Origin: JAUXFS01 sp050329575
Lineage (GTDB): Bacteria > Pseudomonadota > Alphaproteobacteria > Rhodospirillales > Defluviicoccaceae
Assembly (NCBI GenBank): GCA_050329575.1
Contig: JBHJOP010000063.1
Location: 1 to 35,574, forward strand
DNA: 35,574 nt
Direction: 5' to 3'
In this document: positions 1-10,119 of the stretch, one piece after another
How the letters are laid out: each line of letters starts with the position of its first letter
Numbering within the stretch: position 1 is the stretch's first letter
Program-made: the position numbers and the translations under genes
The notes under the pieces: generated by a model
Told to the model about the DNA's origin: nothing
The model's input: the letters and a program-made list of their open reading frames with translations, nothing else
Database searches by the model: none

Positions 1-345
1 AAGAACAGCCATGGCGCCCTGGAACTCGTCGACCGGGCGCAGGGCGTGGCCCGCGAGGTGGTGCTGAAGATGGAGCGCGCCCGCATCGGATCGGTATTCG
101 CGTTCGACGCCTTCCCCACCGTGACGCCGAAAGATGTTGCCGAGATCGGCCTTTACCGCGACAACGATCTTCCCGGCGGCTTCGCGGAAGTGGAAGTGTT
201 CGGCGGGGTGGAGTCCGGCGAGCGGTTGTTCGCGCTGGCATCGGATGCGACTGCGCGGGCCGAACAGCGCCGCCGCCAAGCCGTCTACGTGGAGAGGTTG
301 GCGGACCTACCGCTGGCCGAGAGGGTGCTCAGGAGCCTCTGCTGA
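1..345 (+). CDS. C-terminal part of an unidentified protein (5' end outside window)
   Basis: The reading frame is open from the first base of the window to a TGA at 343-345, giving 114 residues of the carboxyl end of a longer protein. An internal GTG at 46 could be taken as a start, but the open frame and coding-like composition upstream of it suggest a truncated larger gene. The tail is soluble-looking, mixed alpha/beta in character (for example VEVFGGVESGERLFALASDA), and ends in an Arg/Glu-rich helix. I do not recognise the family. It lies 45 bases upstream of the nucleotidyltransferase on the same strand, so the two are probably co-transcribed and may share a sugar or phosphate substrate, but that is inference only. 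Confidence 0.6.
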   Translation, partial: KNSHGALELVDRAQGVAREVVLKMERARIGSVFAFDAFPTVTPKDVAEIGLYRDNDLPGGFAEVEVFGGVESGERLFALASDATARAEQRRRQAVYVERLADLPLAERVLRSLC

Positions 346-390
346 CGGCGAACAGCCGGGATGAGAGGCAGAGGCGGGAGGAGCGGGAGG

Positions 391-1335
391 ATGAGTGACG
401 TCGAGGCCGTGATCCTCGCGGCCGGTCGCGGGTCGCGGATGGGCAAGGTCGGAGAGCTTCATCCGAAGGCGCTGTTGCCGATCGCCAACCGGCCGGCGAT
501 CACCCATCACTTCGATCTTCTGCGGCGGCTCGGCATCGGGCGCGTCTTCGTGGTCGTCGGCCATCGCAGCGACCTCCTGGTGGCAGCGGTCGAGCGGATG
601 CCCCTCGACGACCTGCGGGTGACGTTCGTCGATCAGGGCGACGCGCGGGGCAGTGCGCACGCCCTCGGCCGTCTCCGCGACCGGATCGGCGGCGCCTTCG
701 TGGTCCTGCTTGGCGACTACCTGTTCGACTGCGCCGATCCTTCGCGCATGCTCGCACGCCTGCGCGATGGATCGGCGGGCGCGATCGCCTGCAAGGAAGA
801 GACGGACCGCGACATGATTCGTCAGGCCTGTCTGGTCGAGGCGGCGGAAGACGGCCGCGTCCGGACGATCGTCGAGAAACCGGTGGCGCCGCACGGCCGA
901 CTGAAGGGGTGCGGCTTCTATGCTTTCCAGCCGGAGATCTTCGACGCGGTCGCCCGCACGCCGCGCACCGCGCTGCGCGATGAATACGAGTTGACGGTGG
1001 CGATCGAGATCTACCTCGGGATGGGCCGGCCGTTCCACGCCGAACCGATCATCGCTTGGGACGCCAATCTCACCCGGCCGGATGATCTCCTTGACTGCAA
1101 CCTCCGCTGGCTTTCTCGCCTCGGCGCGGACAACCTGGTCGCCGAGACCGCCTCGCTGCAGGGGCGGTTGTCGCTGCGCCGGACGGTGGTCGGTGCCGGT
1201 GCTCATCTCAGCGGCGAGGGCCGGCTCGATCAGGTGCTCGTCTTTCCGGATTCCGCCTCGACGGTCACCGACGACGTCTCGCGAACGATCTTCATTGGCG
1301 ACTGCCGGGTGTCTTGCGCTGGCGGCCGAGAGTGA
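391..1335 (+). CDS. Sugar-phosphate nucleotidyltransferase (NTP_transferase family)
   Basis: A 314-residue protein of the GT-A-like nucleotidyltransferase superfamily, which joins an NTP to a sugar 1-phosphate or similar alcohol phosphate and releases pyrophosphate. The signature loop LAAGRGSRMG near residues 8-17 and the following PKALLPIANRPAI match the nucleotide-binding motif and the lysine region of the family. Further on are GDYLFDC (a metal-binding aspartate region) and IVEKPV. The carboxyl third after the catalytic domain contains a short possible left-handed-helix-like stretch. The ATG at 391 is preferred over the upstream in-frame ATG at 361 because GGAGGAG lies at a normal distance before it and the conserved domain begins immediately after. 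It does not look like RfbA, so the rfb genes 9 kb away cannot be assumed to use it. The exact sugar is unknown. Confidence 0.85.
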   Translation: MSDVEAVILAAGRGSRMGKVGELHPKALLPIANRPAITHHFDLLRRLGIGRVFVVVGHRSDLLVAAVERMPLDDLRVTFVDQGDARGSAHALGRLRDRIGGAFVVLLGDYLFDCADPSRMLARLRDGSAGAIACKEETDRDMIRQACLVEAAEDGRVRTIVEKPVAPHGRLKGCGFYAFQPEIFDAVARTPRTALRDEYELTVAIEIYLGMGRPFHAEPIIAWDANLTRPDDLLDCNLRWLSRLGADNLVAETASLQGRLSLRRTVVGAGAHLSGEGRLDQVLVFPDSASTVTDDVSRTIFIGDCRVSCAGGRE

Positions 1336-1379
1336 ATACTGTCGCGCATGAAGTTCATCAACCGAGGGAGGGGTTGCAG

Positions 1380-1550
1380 ATGACGACGCCAATTCCGTGG
1401 GATCGCATCATCGAGATCAGGGATCGCGAAGCGCTGGTTCTGGTCAGCCGCGTGTTCGAGGCACAGATCAACATCGCCGAGGCACAGCTGGTCCAACTCA
1501 AGGAGCTCAAGAACGCCATCGACGAGCGCCTCAAGACCATGCGGAAGTGA
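1380..1550 (+). CDS. Small conserved-looking 56-residue helical protein
   Basis: A 56-residue frame starting at an ATG with GGGAGGGG a few bases upstream; this start is better than the earlier in-frame ATG at 1314, which overlaps the preceding gene and has no such site. The peptide begins MTTPIPWDRIIEIRD and then forms one long amphipathic helix with heptad-like leucines (AEAQLVQLKELKNAIDERL), typical of a coiled-coil or short dimerisation module. It contains no cysteine, signal peptide or membrane segment. It follows the nucleotidyltransferase by 44 bases and is probably in the same transcript. I do not recognise a family. Confidence 0.6.
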   Translation: MTTPIPWDRIIEIRDREALVLVSRVFEAQINIAEAQLVQLKELKNAIDERLKTMRK

Positions 1551-1794
1551 TCCCGACCCTCCTCGGCTGGTGATTGCCGGCGAAAGCATGAAAAGGCGGC
1601 CTGCCGACCCGCGGTGGGAAGACCGGCCCCTTGAGTGGCCCTCGCTCGCAGGACGGGTGCGGGGGAGCGGGAGCGAGCGAAGGCGGAACAGCAAGGGGCC
1701 GGGTTCGGGTCAGGTCCTTCCAGGAGGCTGTGTTTTCCTGGGAGCGCACTAGACATCGGATCTCTATGTCGGGCTACCTCCCTAATCTGGTAGG

Positions 1795-1831
1795 CCTCGG
1801 GCTGCGAGGGCGGAGCCCTCACCAGCCGAGG
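1795..1831 (-). terminator. Nested hairpin at the 3' end of the convergent gene pair
   Basis: Seen directly: the outer arms CCTCGGGCTG and CAGCCGAGG enclose a perfect inner hairpin GAGGGC-GGA-GCCCTC. The structure overlaps the last codons and stop of the minus-strand gene and sits between convergent genes, where a bidirectional terminator is expected. There is no run of T on either side, so it may be Rho-dependent or only an RNA-stabilising structure. Just upstream, 1773-1796 holds another imperfect hairpin (GGCTACC / GGTAGGCC) and 1720-1741 a weak one (CCAGGA / TCCTGG). No gene is visible in 1551-1818. Confidence 0.4.
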
Positions 1832-2556
1832 CGCAGGCCGCCCTTCACCCCGTCTTCGAAGCGGTCGATGTAGACCGCGACCGTCGCCAGGTCGGCGCGG
1901 CCCCCGACCATCGCCCGGTAGTCCTGCCAATCCCGCCGCGGGGCCGCGGGTTGCGTCCAGATGTTGATCTCGCCGCCGGCCAGGGCGGCGGCGCCGGTGA
2001 TCACTCCGTCCGACGGGTTGCCCCACAGGCCGACGAGCGTGCCAGCAGCTGCCGCCAGCGCTGCGTTTCCGGCGTGCACTTCCCAGGAGGTCCGCTCAGC
2101 CGCCCGATCGGCGTTGCGCCGGAGCCGATCCTCGGCGGCGCGCAGCTTTGCGATCCTCTCGTCCCGGCTGGTCTCCGGAAGCTCGCGGATCGGATCGGCA
2201 CCGTGCCGGGCCTGCAATGGCCGCAACATCAGATCGGCGACGCCGATCGCTCCCAGCGCGGCGTTGGTGGCGAGATTGACCCGGTCGTCGTGATTGTCGA
2301 TGGAGGCCGCGATCGCGCCCTGCACGACGGCCGACCCGGCGTTGACGGTCATCCAGCTCCAGTACCAGATCCGGCCGTGGGTGCGGCTGGCGTCCAGCCG
2401 CTGCTCGATGAAGCGGATCCGGCGGTCGAGCTCGGCGTCGGACAGCTCGGTGTCGAGCGGCGTCAGGGCGTCCTGAGCCCGACCGGGCACCGCTGCCGCG
2501 AGGGTGAACAACGTCAGGACGACGACGAAAGCACCTCGGACCGCAGGGTTCCGCAT
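1819..2556 (-). CDS. Exported hypothetical protein with signal peptide
   Basis: A 245-residue protein beginning with a classical signal peptide (MRNPAVRGAFVVVLTLFTLAAAVPGRAQD, likely cleaved after the AQ/A region), so it should be periplasmic or membrane-associated. The mature part starts with an acidic/arginine helical segment (ELSDAELDRRIRFIEQRLD), then has two weakly hydrophobic alanine/glycine-rich stretches (about residues 70-110 and 165-200) that could be short membrane or lipid-associating hairpins, separated by a charged helix containing RDERIAKLRAAEDRLRRNADRA. The end is GGLRLGW, where the terminal aromatic residue recalls an outer-membrane targeting signal but is not proof. GAGAGGAG lies before the ATG. 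The family is not recognised. It is transcribed towards the small 56-residue gene. Confidence 0.7.
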   Translation of the reverse strand: MRNPAVRGAFVVVLTLFTLAAAVPGRAQDALTPLDTELSDAELDRRIRFIEQRLDASRTHGRIWYWSWMTVNAGSAVVQGAIAASIDNHDDRVNLATNAALGAIGVADLMLRPLQARHGADPIRELPETSRDERIAKLRAAEDRLRRNADRAAERTSWEVHAGNAALAAAAGTLVGLWGNPSDGVITGAAALAGGEINIWTQPAAPRRDWQDYRAMVGGRADLATVAVYIDRFEDGVKGGLRLGW

Positions 2557-2987
2557 GTCGCACTCCTCTCTCAGGGCGCCGGCCAGGCAGCGGCGCGACC
2601 CGCTCTCGACGCCCTTCGCCAGCGCCTATGCTAGAGGGCGATCGAAATCATGAGAAGCGAACCTTCGCATGAAGCGAAGGCAGGACGGTTGCTTTCCTGC
2701 CCAAATGTGTCGCGCCTGCCCAAATGGGTCGCGGAAGAGACACAGCGACGGCGCCGCGACCGCTATTCCGACCGAAGGCGTCATCCGAATCGATCATAAG
2801 GGTGGTGGCAAACGGCCGCTTCTGCTAGAATACCCTATCCATTTGGTCGGACATATCTAGCCGTCGCCGCGGCAGAGCGTGCGATATCGCCGACCCGAGT
2901 AATCGCAACGAGGGCCGAGCGCCGAGAGCGGGTGCGCGTCTCGCTTGGCGCCACGCATGGGGCGAGGCCCCAGCCAGGGAGGGTGTC
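2557..2987. other. 431-bp intergenic region with hairpin and tandem repeat
   Basis: This divergent intergenic stretch separates the exported protein (minus) from the beta-lactamase-like gene (plus). It is less GC-rich than its surroundings in places. It contains the perfect hairpin CCTTCGC-ATGAA-GCGAAGG at 2662-2680 and a tandem 19-bp repeat at 2696-2733. A TAGAAT hexamer at 2826-2831 resembles a sigma-70 -10 box for the plus-strand gene, but no convincing -35 lies 17 bases upstream. GGGAGGG just before 2988 is a good ribosome binding site. No protein frame here looks real. Confidence 0.5.
2696..2733. repeat. Tandem 19-bp direct repeat (two copies)
   Basis: Two adjacent copies, 2696-2714 and 2715-2733, read CCTGCCCAAATGTGTCGCG and CCTGCCCAAATGGGTCGCG and differ at one base. 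They sit about 255 bases upstream of the secreted beta-lactamase-like gene and about 140 bases upstream of the divergent exported-protein gene. A 19-bp spacing places both copies nearly two helical turns apart, compatible with paired protein binding, but only the repetition itself is seen. Confidence 0.75.
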
Positions 2988-4571
2988 ATGATACGAGCCG
3001 TCACACGATTGGCCGGGGTGGGGATCGCGGTCCTGTCGGGGTTTCTCGTCGCCTCGGACGGAAGCGTCGCGAACGCGGGACCGACGGCGGTCGCCGCCGC
3101 TGACGTCGAGTTCGTCGAAGTCTGTCTCGGGCCGTCAGGGCGCCCCGACAAGCAGAAGGTGGTGAGTCTGCCGAAGCGAGCCGCCATGCGGCTGATCGAA
3201 CGGGGTAAGGCGACCGCCGGCCCGTGCACGCCGGCAACCCTCGTATGCAACGGCGACAAGGTGCGGGTCGGCTGCGGCGAGGTTGCGACGATGCGTGCCG
3301 ACGCCATCCTTCAGAGCGAGCAGGAAGAGGAGATCAACGCCCTGGTGCTCAAGGACGAAGGGCCGCGGTTGCCGATCGACGACCGCACCTCGGTGCCGCC
3401 GCGCCCGTCGGTGATGGGCCAGTGCATCGATGATGCTTATGCCCAGGAAGCCGAGGTCGGTTATGCCTATGCCATCGCCCAGAACGGCCAACTGGCCGAC
3501 ACGGGCGCCGGCGGCTTCGCCGTGGCACCTTGGGAGGACGATCCGAGCGTGGTAATGACCGAAGCGACGCGCATGACCATCGCCAGCGTTTCCAAACCGA
3601 TCACCGCGGTGGCGGTGATGAAGATGTTGGAACAGTTCCCGGCGCTGGGGCTCGACGATCCATTCTATCCGCTGATCGCCGGCAAGTTCGGGGGCCCCTT
3701 TTTCTTCGGCGACGGGACCATCGCCGACATTCCCGGACCGGGCGTCGACCAGGTAACGATCCGCCATCTCCTGACCCACCGCAGCGGCCTGAAACCCGGC
3801 CTCGGTTGCGGCTTCGCCAAGCTCGGAACGCTGCTGGCGATCGGCGTGGTCGGCACCCCGGGCAGCACCTACGACTACGAGAACTCCAACTTCTGCCTGT
3901 TGCGGGAGGTCGTCGAGCAGGTCACCGGCATCGACTACGTCGACTACGTCGAGGCCAATATCCTGCAGCCGATGGGGATCGCGGCAATGTCGTGCGAGGA
4001 GGACGACGTCGAGCCGGCGCGCTATTACAACACCATCCAGGGGCCCGGCACCACCTTCGGCGATTACGTCGGCACGTGCAGCGCCTACGGCTGGTATGCG
4101 TCGGCGATCGATCTCGCCCGCTTTCTGGCCAATGTCCGCTTCAACACCGTGCTCACCCAGGCCTCGCAGGATGCGATGCTCGGCGACTGCCCGAACCCCG
4201 GCGACACGGGCGACTATTGCCTGGGCTGGATGCGGCGGGACACCACGATCGGCCTTCATCATTTGCACAACGGTGACTGGTTCACCGGTGATCCCTGCGC
4301 CCCAAGCGGCGGCGACATCGGTGGCATCGTGGTTGTTCCGTCGGAATGCCGCAAGGGGTTCAACGGCACGATCATGCAGCTTCCCCTCGGCATCGACGCC
4401 TCGTTGCTGGTCAACACCCGCGAAGGCACCAATTTCAACCCGGGGCTGAAGAGCGAGGTCACCATCCTCAGGGAATGCTTCAAGCAGGCTTTTCTCGACG
4501 CGAACCCGGGCAGCGTCGTGGTCGGCGGTGCACAGGGCTCCGCTCGGAGCGGCGTCGGAGCCACCCGGTGA
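2988..4571 (+). CDS. Secreted serine beta-lactamase-like (class C/DD-peptidase fold) hydrolase
   Basis: A 527-residue protein of the Beta-lactamase (class C/DD-peptidase/esterase) superfamily. The signal peptide spans about residues 1-30 (MIRAVTRLAGVGIAVLSGF...). Residues about 35-130 form an unrecognised cysteine-containing amino-terminal domain, and the catalytic domain follows. Motifs seen: S200-V-S-K203 (SxxK, nucleophile and base), HLLTHRSGL, Y297-E-N299 (the YxN element), and H427-N-G429, which fills the place of KTG/HxG. It is longer than most family members because of the extra amino-terminal domain and insertions. Many cysteines are spread through the mature protein, implying disulfides in the periplasm or outside the cell. 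The family includes beta-lactamases, D-aminopeptidases, esterases and transpeptidase-like enzymes; the substrate cannot be told. The start has GGGAGGG at short spacing. Confidence 0.85.
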   Translation: MIRAVTRLAGVGIAVLSGFLVASDGSVANAGPTAVAAADVEFVEVCLGPSGRPDKQKVVSLPKRAAMRLIERGKATAGPCTPATLVCNGDKVRVGCGEVATMRADAILQSEQEEEINALVLKDEGPRLPIDDRTSVPPRPSVMGQCIDDAYAQEAEVGYAYAIAQNGQLADTGAGGFAVAPWEDDPSVVMTEATRMTIASVSKPITAVAVMKMLEQFPALGLDDPFYPLIAGKFGGPFFFGDGTIADIPGPGVDQVTIRHLLTHRSGLKPGLGCGFAKLGTLLAIGVVGTPGSTYDYENSNFCLLREVVEQVTGIDYVDYVEANILQPMGIAAMSCEEDDVEPARYYNTIQGPGTTFGDYVGTCSAYGWYASAIDLARFLANVRFNTVLTQASQDAMLGDCPNPGDTGDYCLGWMRRDTTIGLHHLHNGDWFTGDPCAPSGGDIGGIVVVPSECRKGFNGTIMQLPLGIDASLLVNTREGTNFNPGLKSEVTILRECFKQAFLDANPGSVVVGGAQGSARSGVGATR

Positions 4572-4908
4572 CGGTCGAGGGTAACGGTTGTCACAGCCAA
4601 TGGAGGATGCCGAGGGCCGTGATCCAGAGTGCACGACGGGTCGCGAAAACGCCTGTCGGGGGATCATCGTCCTCCCTCCTCCGCTGTGCCCGCCGGGCCG
4701 ACTCCGAACGCCACCCATCGGCGCTCGCGCAGCGACCGCGAAGAGAACCCCGGAACCCCGCTGCATCGGCATCGACAACCTCCTCCGAGCCGAGCCGCCT
4801 GACAGCGGTGATGAGGGGACGTCTCAGGACACCAACCGATCACGTGATCGTAGCCGGCCGCACCCCCTTTTGGTGGGTCGCGAACTGGAGGCCCGGTGTC
4901 GCTCATGG
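4572..4908. other. Gene-free stretch upstream of an insertion-sequence remnant
   Basis: No convincing gene is seen in these 337 bases. One plus-strand frame stays open across it, but its translation is low-complexity and unlike any family I know until the transposase tail begins near 4909. It probably includes decayed sequence left by deletion of the 5' part of the insertion sequence. I could not find a left terminal inverted repeat matching the candidate right end at 5220-5237. Confidence 0.35.
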
Positions 4909-5160
4909 CGTTTGTTCGCCGCCGCCGAAGCGGCCGAGGCGGTGTGCGAGCACTGGGCCATCGAGAACCGCCTGCATTGGGTGCTCGACGTCACCTTCGG
5001 CGACGACCAGTCCCGCCTCCGGAAGGGCCACGGCGCCCGCAACATGGGCACCGTCCACCACTTCGCCCTCAACCTCGTCCGCGCCGCAAGCGACAGGCGC
5101 TCCATCAGGCCACGCAGAAAACGCGCACGATGGTCGGCCCGCCACCTCAACAGCCTCCTC
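4909..5160 (+). pseudogene. ISAs1-family transposase, C-terminal remnant
   Basis: The translation includes EHWAIENRLHWVLDVTFGDD, then QSRLRKGHGARN, HHFALNLVR, RKRARWSARHLNSLL. This is the diagnostic carboxyl end of ISAs1/H-repeat transposases, including the HWxIENxLHWVLDVxFxED motif that carries the last catalytic acidic residue. Only about 84 residues of an enzyme normally near 370 are present. The upstream two thirds, with the first two catalytic aspartates, is missing and there is no stop codon at the normal end; the frame merely runs on. It is therefore a dead fragment. It lies between the beta-lactamase-like gene and metF, so an insertion and later deletion probably shaped this junction. 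Confidence 0.85.
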
Positions 5161-5219
5161 TCACCCGCCCCTCGTGACTTGGATTCGGAGGCCTCCGGCA
5201 CCTCCCCAGGGCGATTGAC

Positions 5220-5237
5220 GGTTGACTTCGCACCCTG
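5220..5237 (+). repeat. Candidate right terminal inverted repeat of the ISAs1 remnant
   Basis: GGTTGACTTCGCACCCTG lies about 60 bases past the transposase tail, where the right end of an ISAs1 element is expected, and ends in CCCTG as many ISAs1-family ends do. The matching left end is not found, so the assignment rests on position and the terminal bases only. Confidence 0.35.
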
Positions 5238-5335
5238 TTGCCGTGAAAAGCTGGCGGGTGGCAGTGCCGGGGCGAGACCCTCCGCGCCGAACCGGTGCGG
5301 CTCGCGCCCACATTTGCGAACCCAACGCAAGGCCG

Positions 5336-6298
5336 ATGCAGCGACCTACCGTCACCGATCCGACTATCGCCCCGGTGACTCCGCTGCCAGTCGCCTCGCC
5401 GCTGCCGCGCGACGTCGAGGTTTCATTCGAGTTCTTCCCGCCCAGGACCGAGCAAATGGAACGCCAGCTGTGGAGCTGCGTCGAACGCCTCGCCACCCTA
5501 GAGCCGCGTTACGTGTCGGTCACCTATGGCGCCGGCGGCTCGACCCGCGAACGGACCCACGCCACCGTTCTTCGCCTTCGCCGGGAAACCGATCTCGAGC
5601 CGGCGGCGCACCTCACGTGCGTCGGCGCGACGCGCGACGAGATCGACGAAGTGGCGCGGCGCTACTGGAGCGCGGGCATCCGCCACATCGTCGCCTTGCG
5701 CGGCGATCCGCCGGAAGGCATTGACCGCTACGTTCCCGATCCGGCCGGCTATGCCTATGCCTCCGACCTGGTCGCAGGGCTGAAGCGGATCGCCGATTTT
5801 GAGATCAGCGTCGCCGCCTATCCGGAAACCCACCCCGAGGCGGCGAGCCCCGAGGCCGACATCGACAGCCTCAAGCGCAAGCTCGACGCCGGCGCCAGTC
5901 AGGCGATCACCCAGTTCTTCTTCGATGTCGACGTCTTCTTCCGTTTCCTCGATCGGGCGCGCGCCGCCGGCATCACCGTGCCGATCGTGCCGGGCATCCT
6001 GCCGGTGACCAACTTCGCCCAGGTCGTCCGTTTCGCGGCGACGTGCGGTACCGCCATCCCGACCTGGATGGCGGACTTGTTCGAGGACCTCGACGACGAT
6101 CCCGAGACCCGCAAGCTGATCGCCGCCTCCGTCGCCTGCGAGCAGTGCCGGGCGTTGCACGCCGCCGGCGTCACCCGGTTCCATTTTTATACCCTCAACC
6201 GTGCCGACCTCACTTTTGCGATCTGTCATGTTCTCGGCCTGGGACCGCGTCACCGAGCCGAGGCGACGCGGGCGGCGGCACGAGCCGTCGGTGCGTGA
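5336..6298 (+). CDS. metF: Methylenetetrahydrofolate reductase
   Basis: A 320-residue FAD enzyme that reduces 5,10-methylene-THF to 5-methyl-THF, the methyl donor for methionine synthase. The TIM-barrel MTHFR domain fills almost the whole protein. It begins with the conserved strand VSFEFFPPRT, which carries the catalytic glutamate, followed by VSVTYGAGGSTRERT, HLTCVGATRDE, IVALRGDPP and ITQFFFDVDVFFRFLDRARAAGI, then the VPGILPV segment. Length is close to the roughly 300 residues of bacterial MetF. The ATG at 5336 is chosen over an earlier in-frame ATG at 5222, because 5222 lies within the putative insertion-sequence end and gives an unconserved arginine-rich leader; AAGG precedes 5336. Only two bases separate its stop from metH, so the genes form an operon supplying and using methyl-THF. 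The insertion remnant immediately upstream may have altered its promoter. Confidence 0.95.
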   Translation: MQRPTVTDPTIAPVTPLPVASPLPRDVEVSFEFFPPRTEQMERQLWSCVERLATLEPRYVSVTYGAGGSTRERTHATVLRLRRETDLEPAAHLTCVGATRDEIDEVARRYWSAGIRHIVALRGDPPEGIDRYVPDPAGYAYASDLVAGLKRIADFEISVAAYPETHPEAASPEADIDSLKRKLDAGASQAITQFFFDVDVFFRFLDRARAAGITVPIVPGILPVTNFAQVVRFAATCGTAIPTWMADLFEDLDDDPETRKLIAASVACEQCRALHAAGVTRFHFYTLNRADLTFAICHVLGLGPRHRAEATRAAARAVGA

Positions 6299-6300
6299 CC

Positions 6301-7361
6301 ATGGATCGCGACCGTCGCATCGCTGCATTGAAACGCGCGCTGGCGCAGCGGATCCTCGTTCTCGATGGCGCGTTGGGCACGATGATCCAGAAATGCGGGC
6401 TCGACGAGACGGATTACCGCGGCACGCGGTTCGCCGACTGGCCGCAGGACCTCAAGGGCAACAACGATCTCCTCAACCTGACCCGGCCGGCCGTCGTCGG
6501 CGAGATCCACGACGCCTACCTCGCGGCCGGCGCCGACATCGCCGAGACCAACACCTTTAGCTCGACCCGCATCGCCCAGGCCGACTACGGCATGCAGGAG
6601 TTGGCCCGCGAGCTCAATGTCGAAGGGGCACGCATCGCCCGCGAAGCGGCCGATACCTGGACGGACCGGCAGCCGGAAAAGCCCCGCTTCGTCGCCGGCG
6701 CCATCGGGCCGACCAACCGCACCGCCTCGATCTCCCCGGATGTCAACGACCCCGGGTTCCGCAACGTTTCCTTCGATGACCTGACAGGCGCCTACCGTGA
6801 GGCCGCGGAGGGACTGATCGAGGGCGGCGCCGACCTGCTGCTGGTCGAGACCGTGTTCGATACCCTCAACGCCAAGGCCGCTCTGTTTGCCATCGACGAG
6901 GCTTTCGAGGCACTGGGGGTGCGGCTGCCGGTCATGGTCTCGGGCACGATCACCGATCTCTCGGGGCGCAACCTCTCGGGACAGACGGTCGAAGCCTTCT
7001 GGAATTCGGTCCGCCACGCGGAGCCGCTGACCATCGGGCTCAACTGCGCAATGGGTCCAGAGCAACTTCGCCCCTACGTCGCCGAGCTGTCGCGCGTCGC
7101 CGACGCCTACCTCTGCGCCTATCCGAACGCCGGCCTGCCCAACGCGTTCGGCGAGTACGATCAGTCGCCGGAGGTCACCGCCAGCCACATCCGCGAGTGG
7201 GCCGAAGCCGGCCTCGTCAACATCGTCGGCGGTTGTTGCGGCACCACCCCCGCTCACATTGGCAGAATTGCCGCGGCGGTTGCCGGCCTCGCGCCCCGGC
7301 CGCTTCCCGCTCTCCCGCGGCGGCTGCGGCTGTCGGGCCTGGAGGCGTTCGAACTCGGGTC

Positions 7362-7365
<4 letters not shown>
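6301..7365 (+). CDS. metH: Methionine synthase, homocysteine-binding module (split MetH, N-terminal part)
   Basis: A 354-residue protein corresponding to the first module of cobalamin-dependent methionine synthase. It binds homocysteine as a zinc thiolate for methylation by methylcobalamin. The domain starts at once with LVLDGALGTMIQ, continues with NLTRPAVVGEIHDAYLAAGADIAETNTF, and carries the three zinc cysteines: C249 in LNCAMGP and C312-C313 in GGCCGTTPAH. It ends after LRLSGLEAFELGS, exactly the linker that in one-chain MetH leads into the folate domain. The stop overlaps the GTG start of the next gene in the sequence GTGA, which suggests translational coupling and equal production of the two parts. 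Whether this is a natural division or a one-base frameshift is discussed in the findings. Confidence 0.93.
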
Positions 7366-10013
<2,648 letters not shown>

Positions 10014-10119
10014 GACGGCGGGACGGCAGGCCCACCCGCCGCGGCGTAACGGTCGGTCAACGACCGGCGTGCTACGGTGGCGGTAGCGAACATCCGCGGA
10101 ATGATGGCATGGTTTCCGT

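Noticed and set aside
2642..2740. A CRISPR array in the repeat-bearing intergenic region
   Set aside because: There are only two copies, placed directly next to each other without spacers, and no cas genes.
3135..4778. A 547-codon minus-strand open frame
   Set aside because: It is opposite the beta-lactamase-like gene, whose signal peptide, SxxK and YxN motifs are intact; composition is typical of a shadow.
5161..5335. A SAM, SAH or cobalamin riboswitch before metF
   Set aside because: No conserved riboswitch core or B12-box could be found; the stretch looks like an insertion-sequence end plus a short leader.
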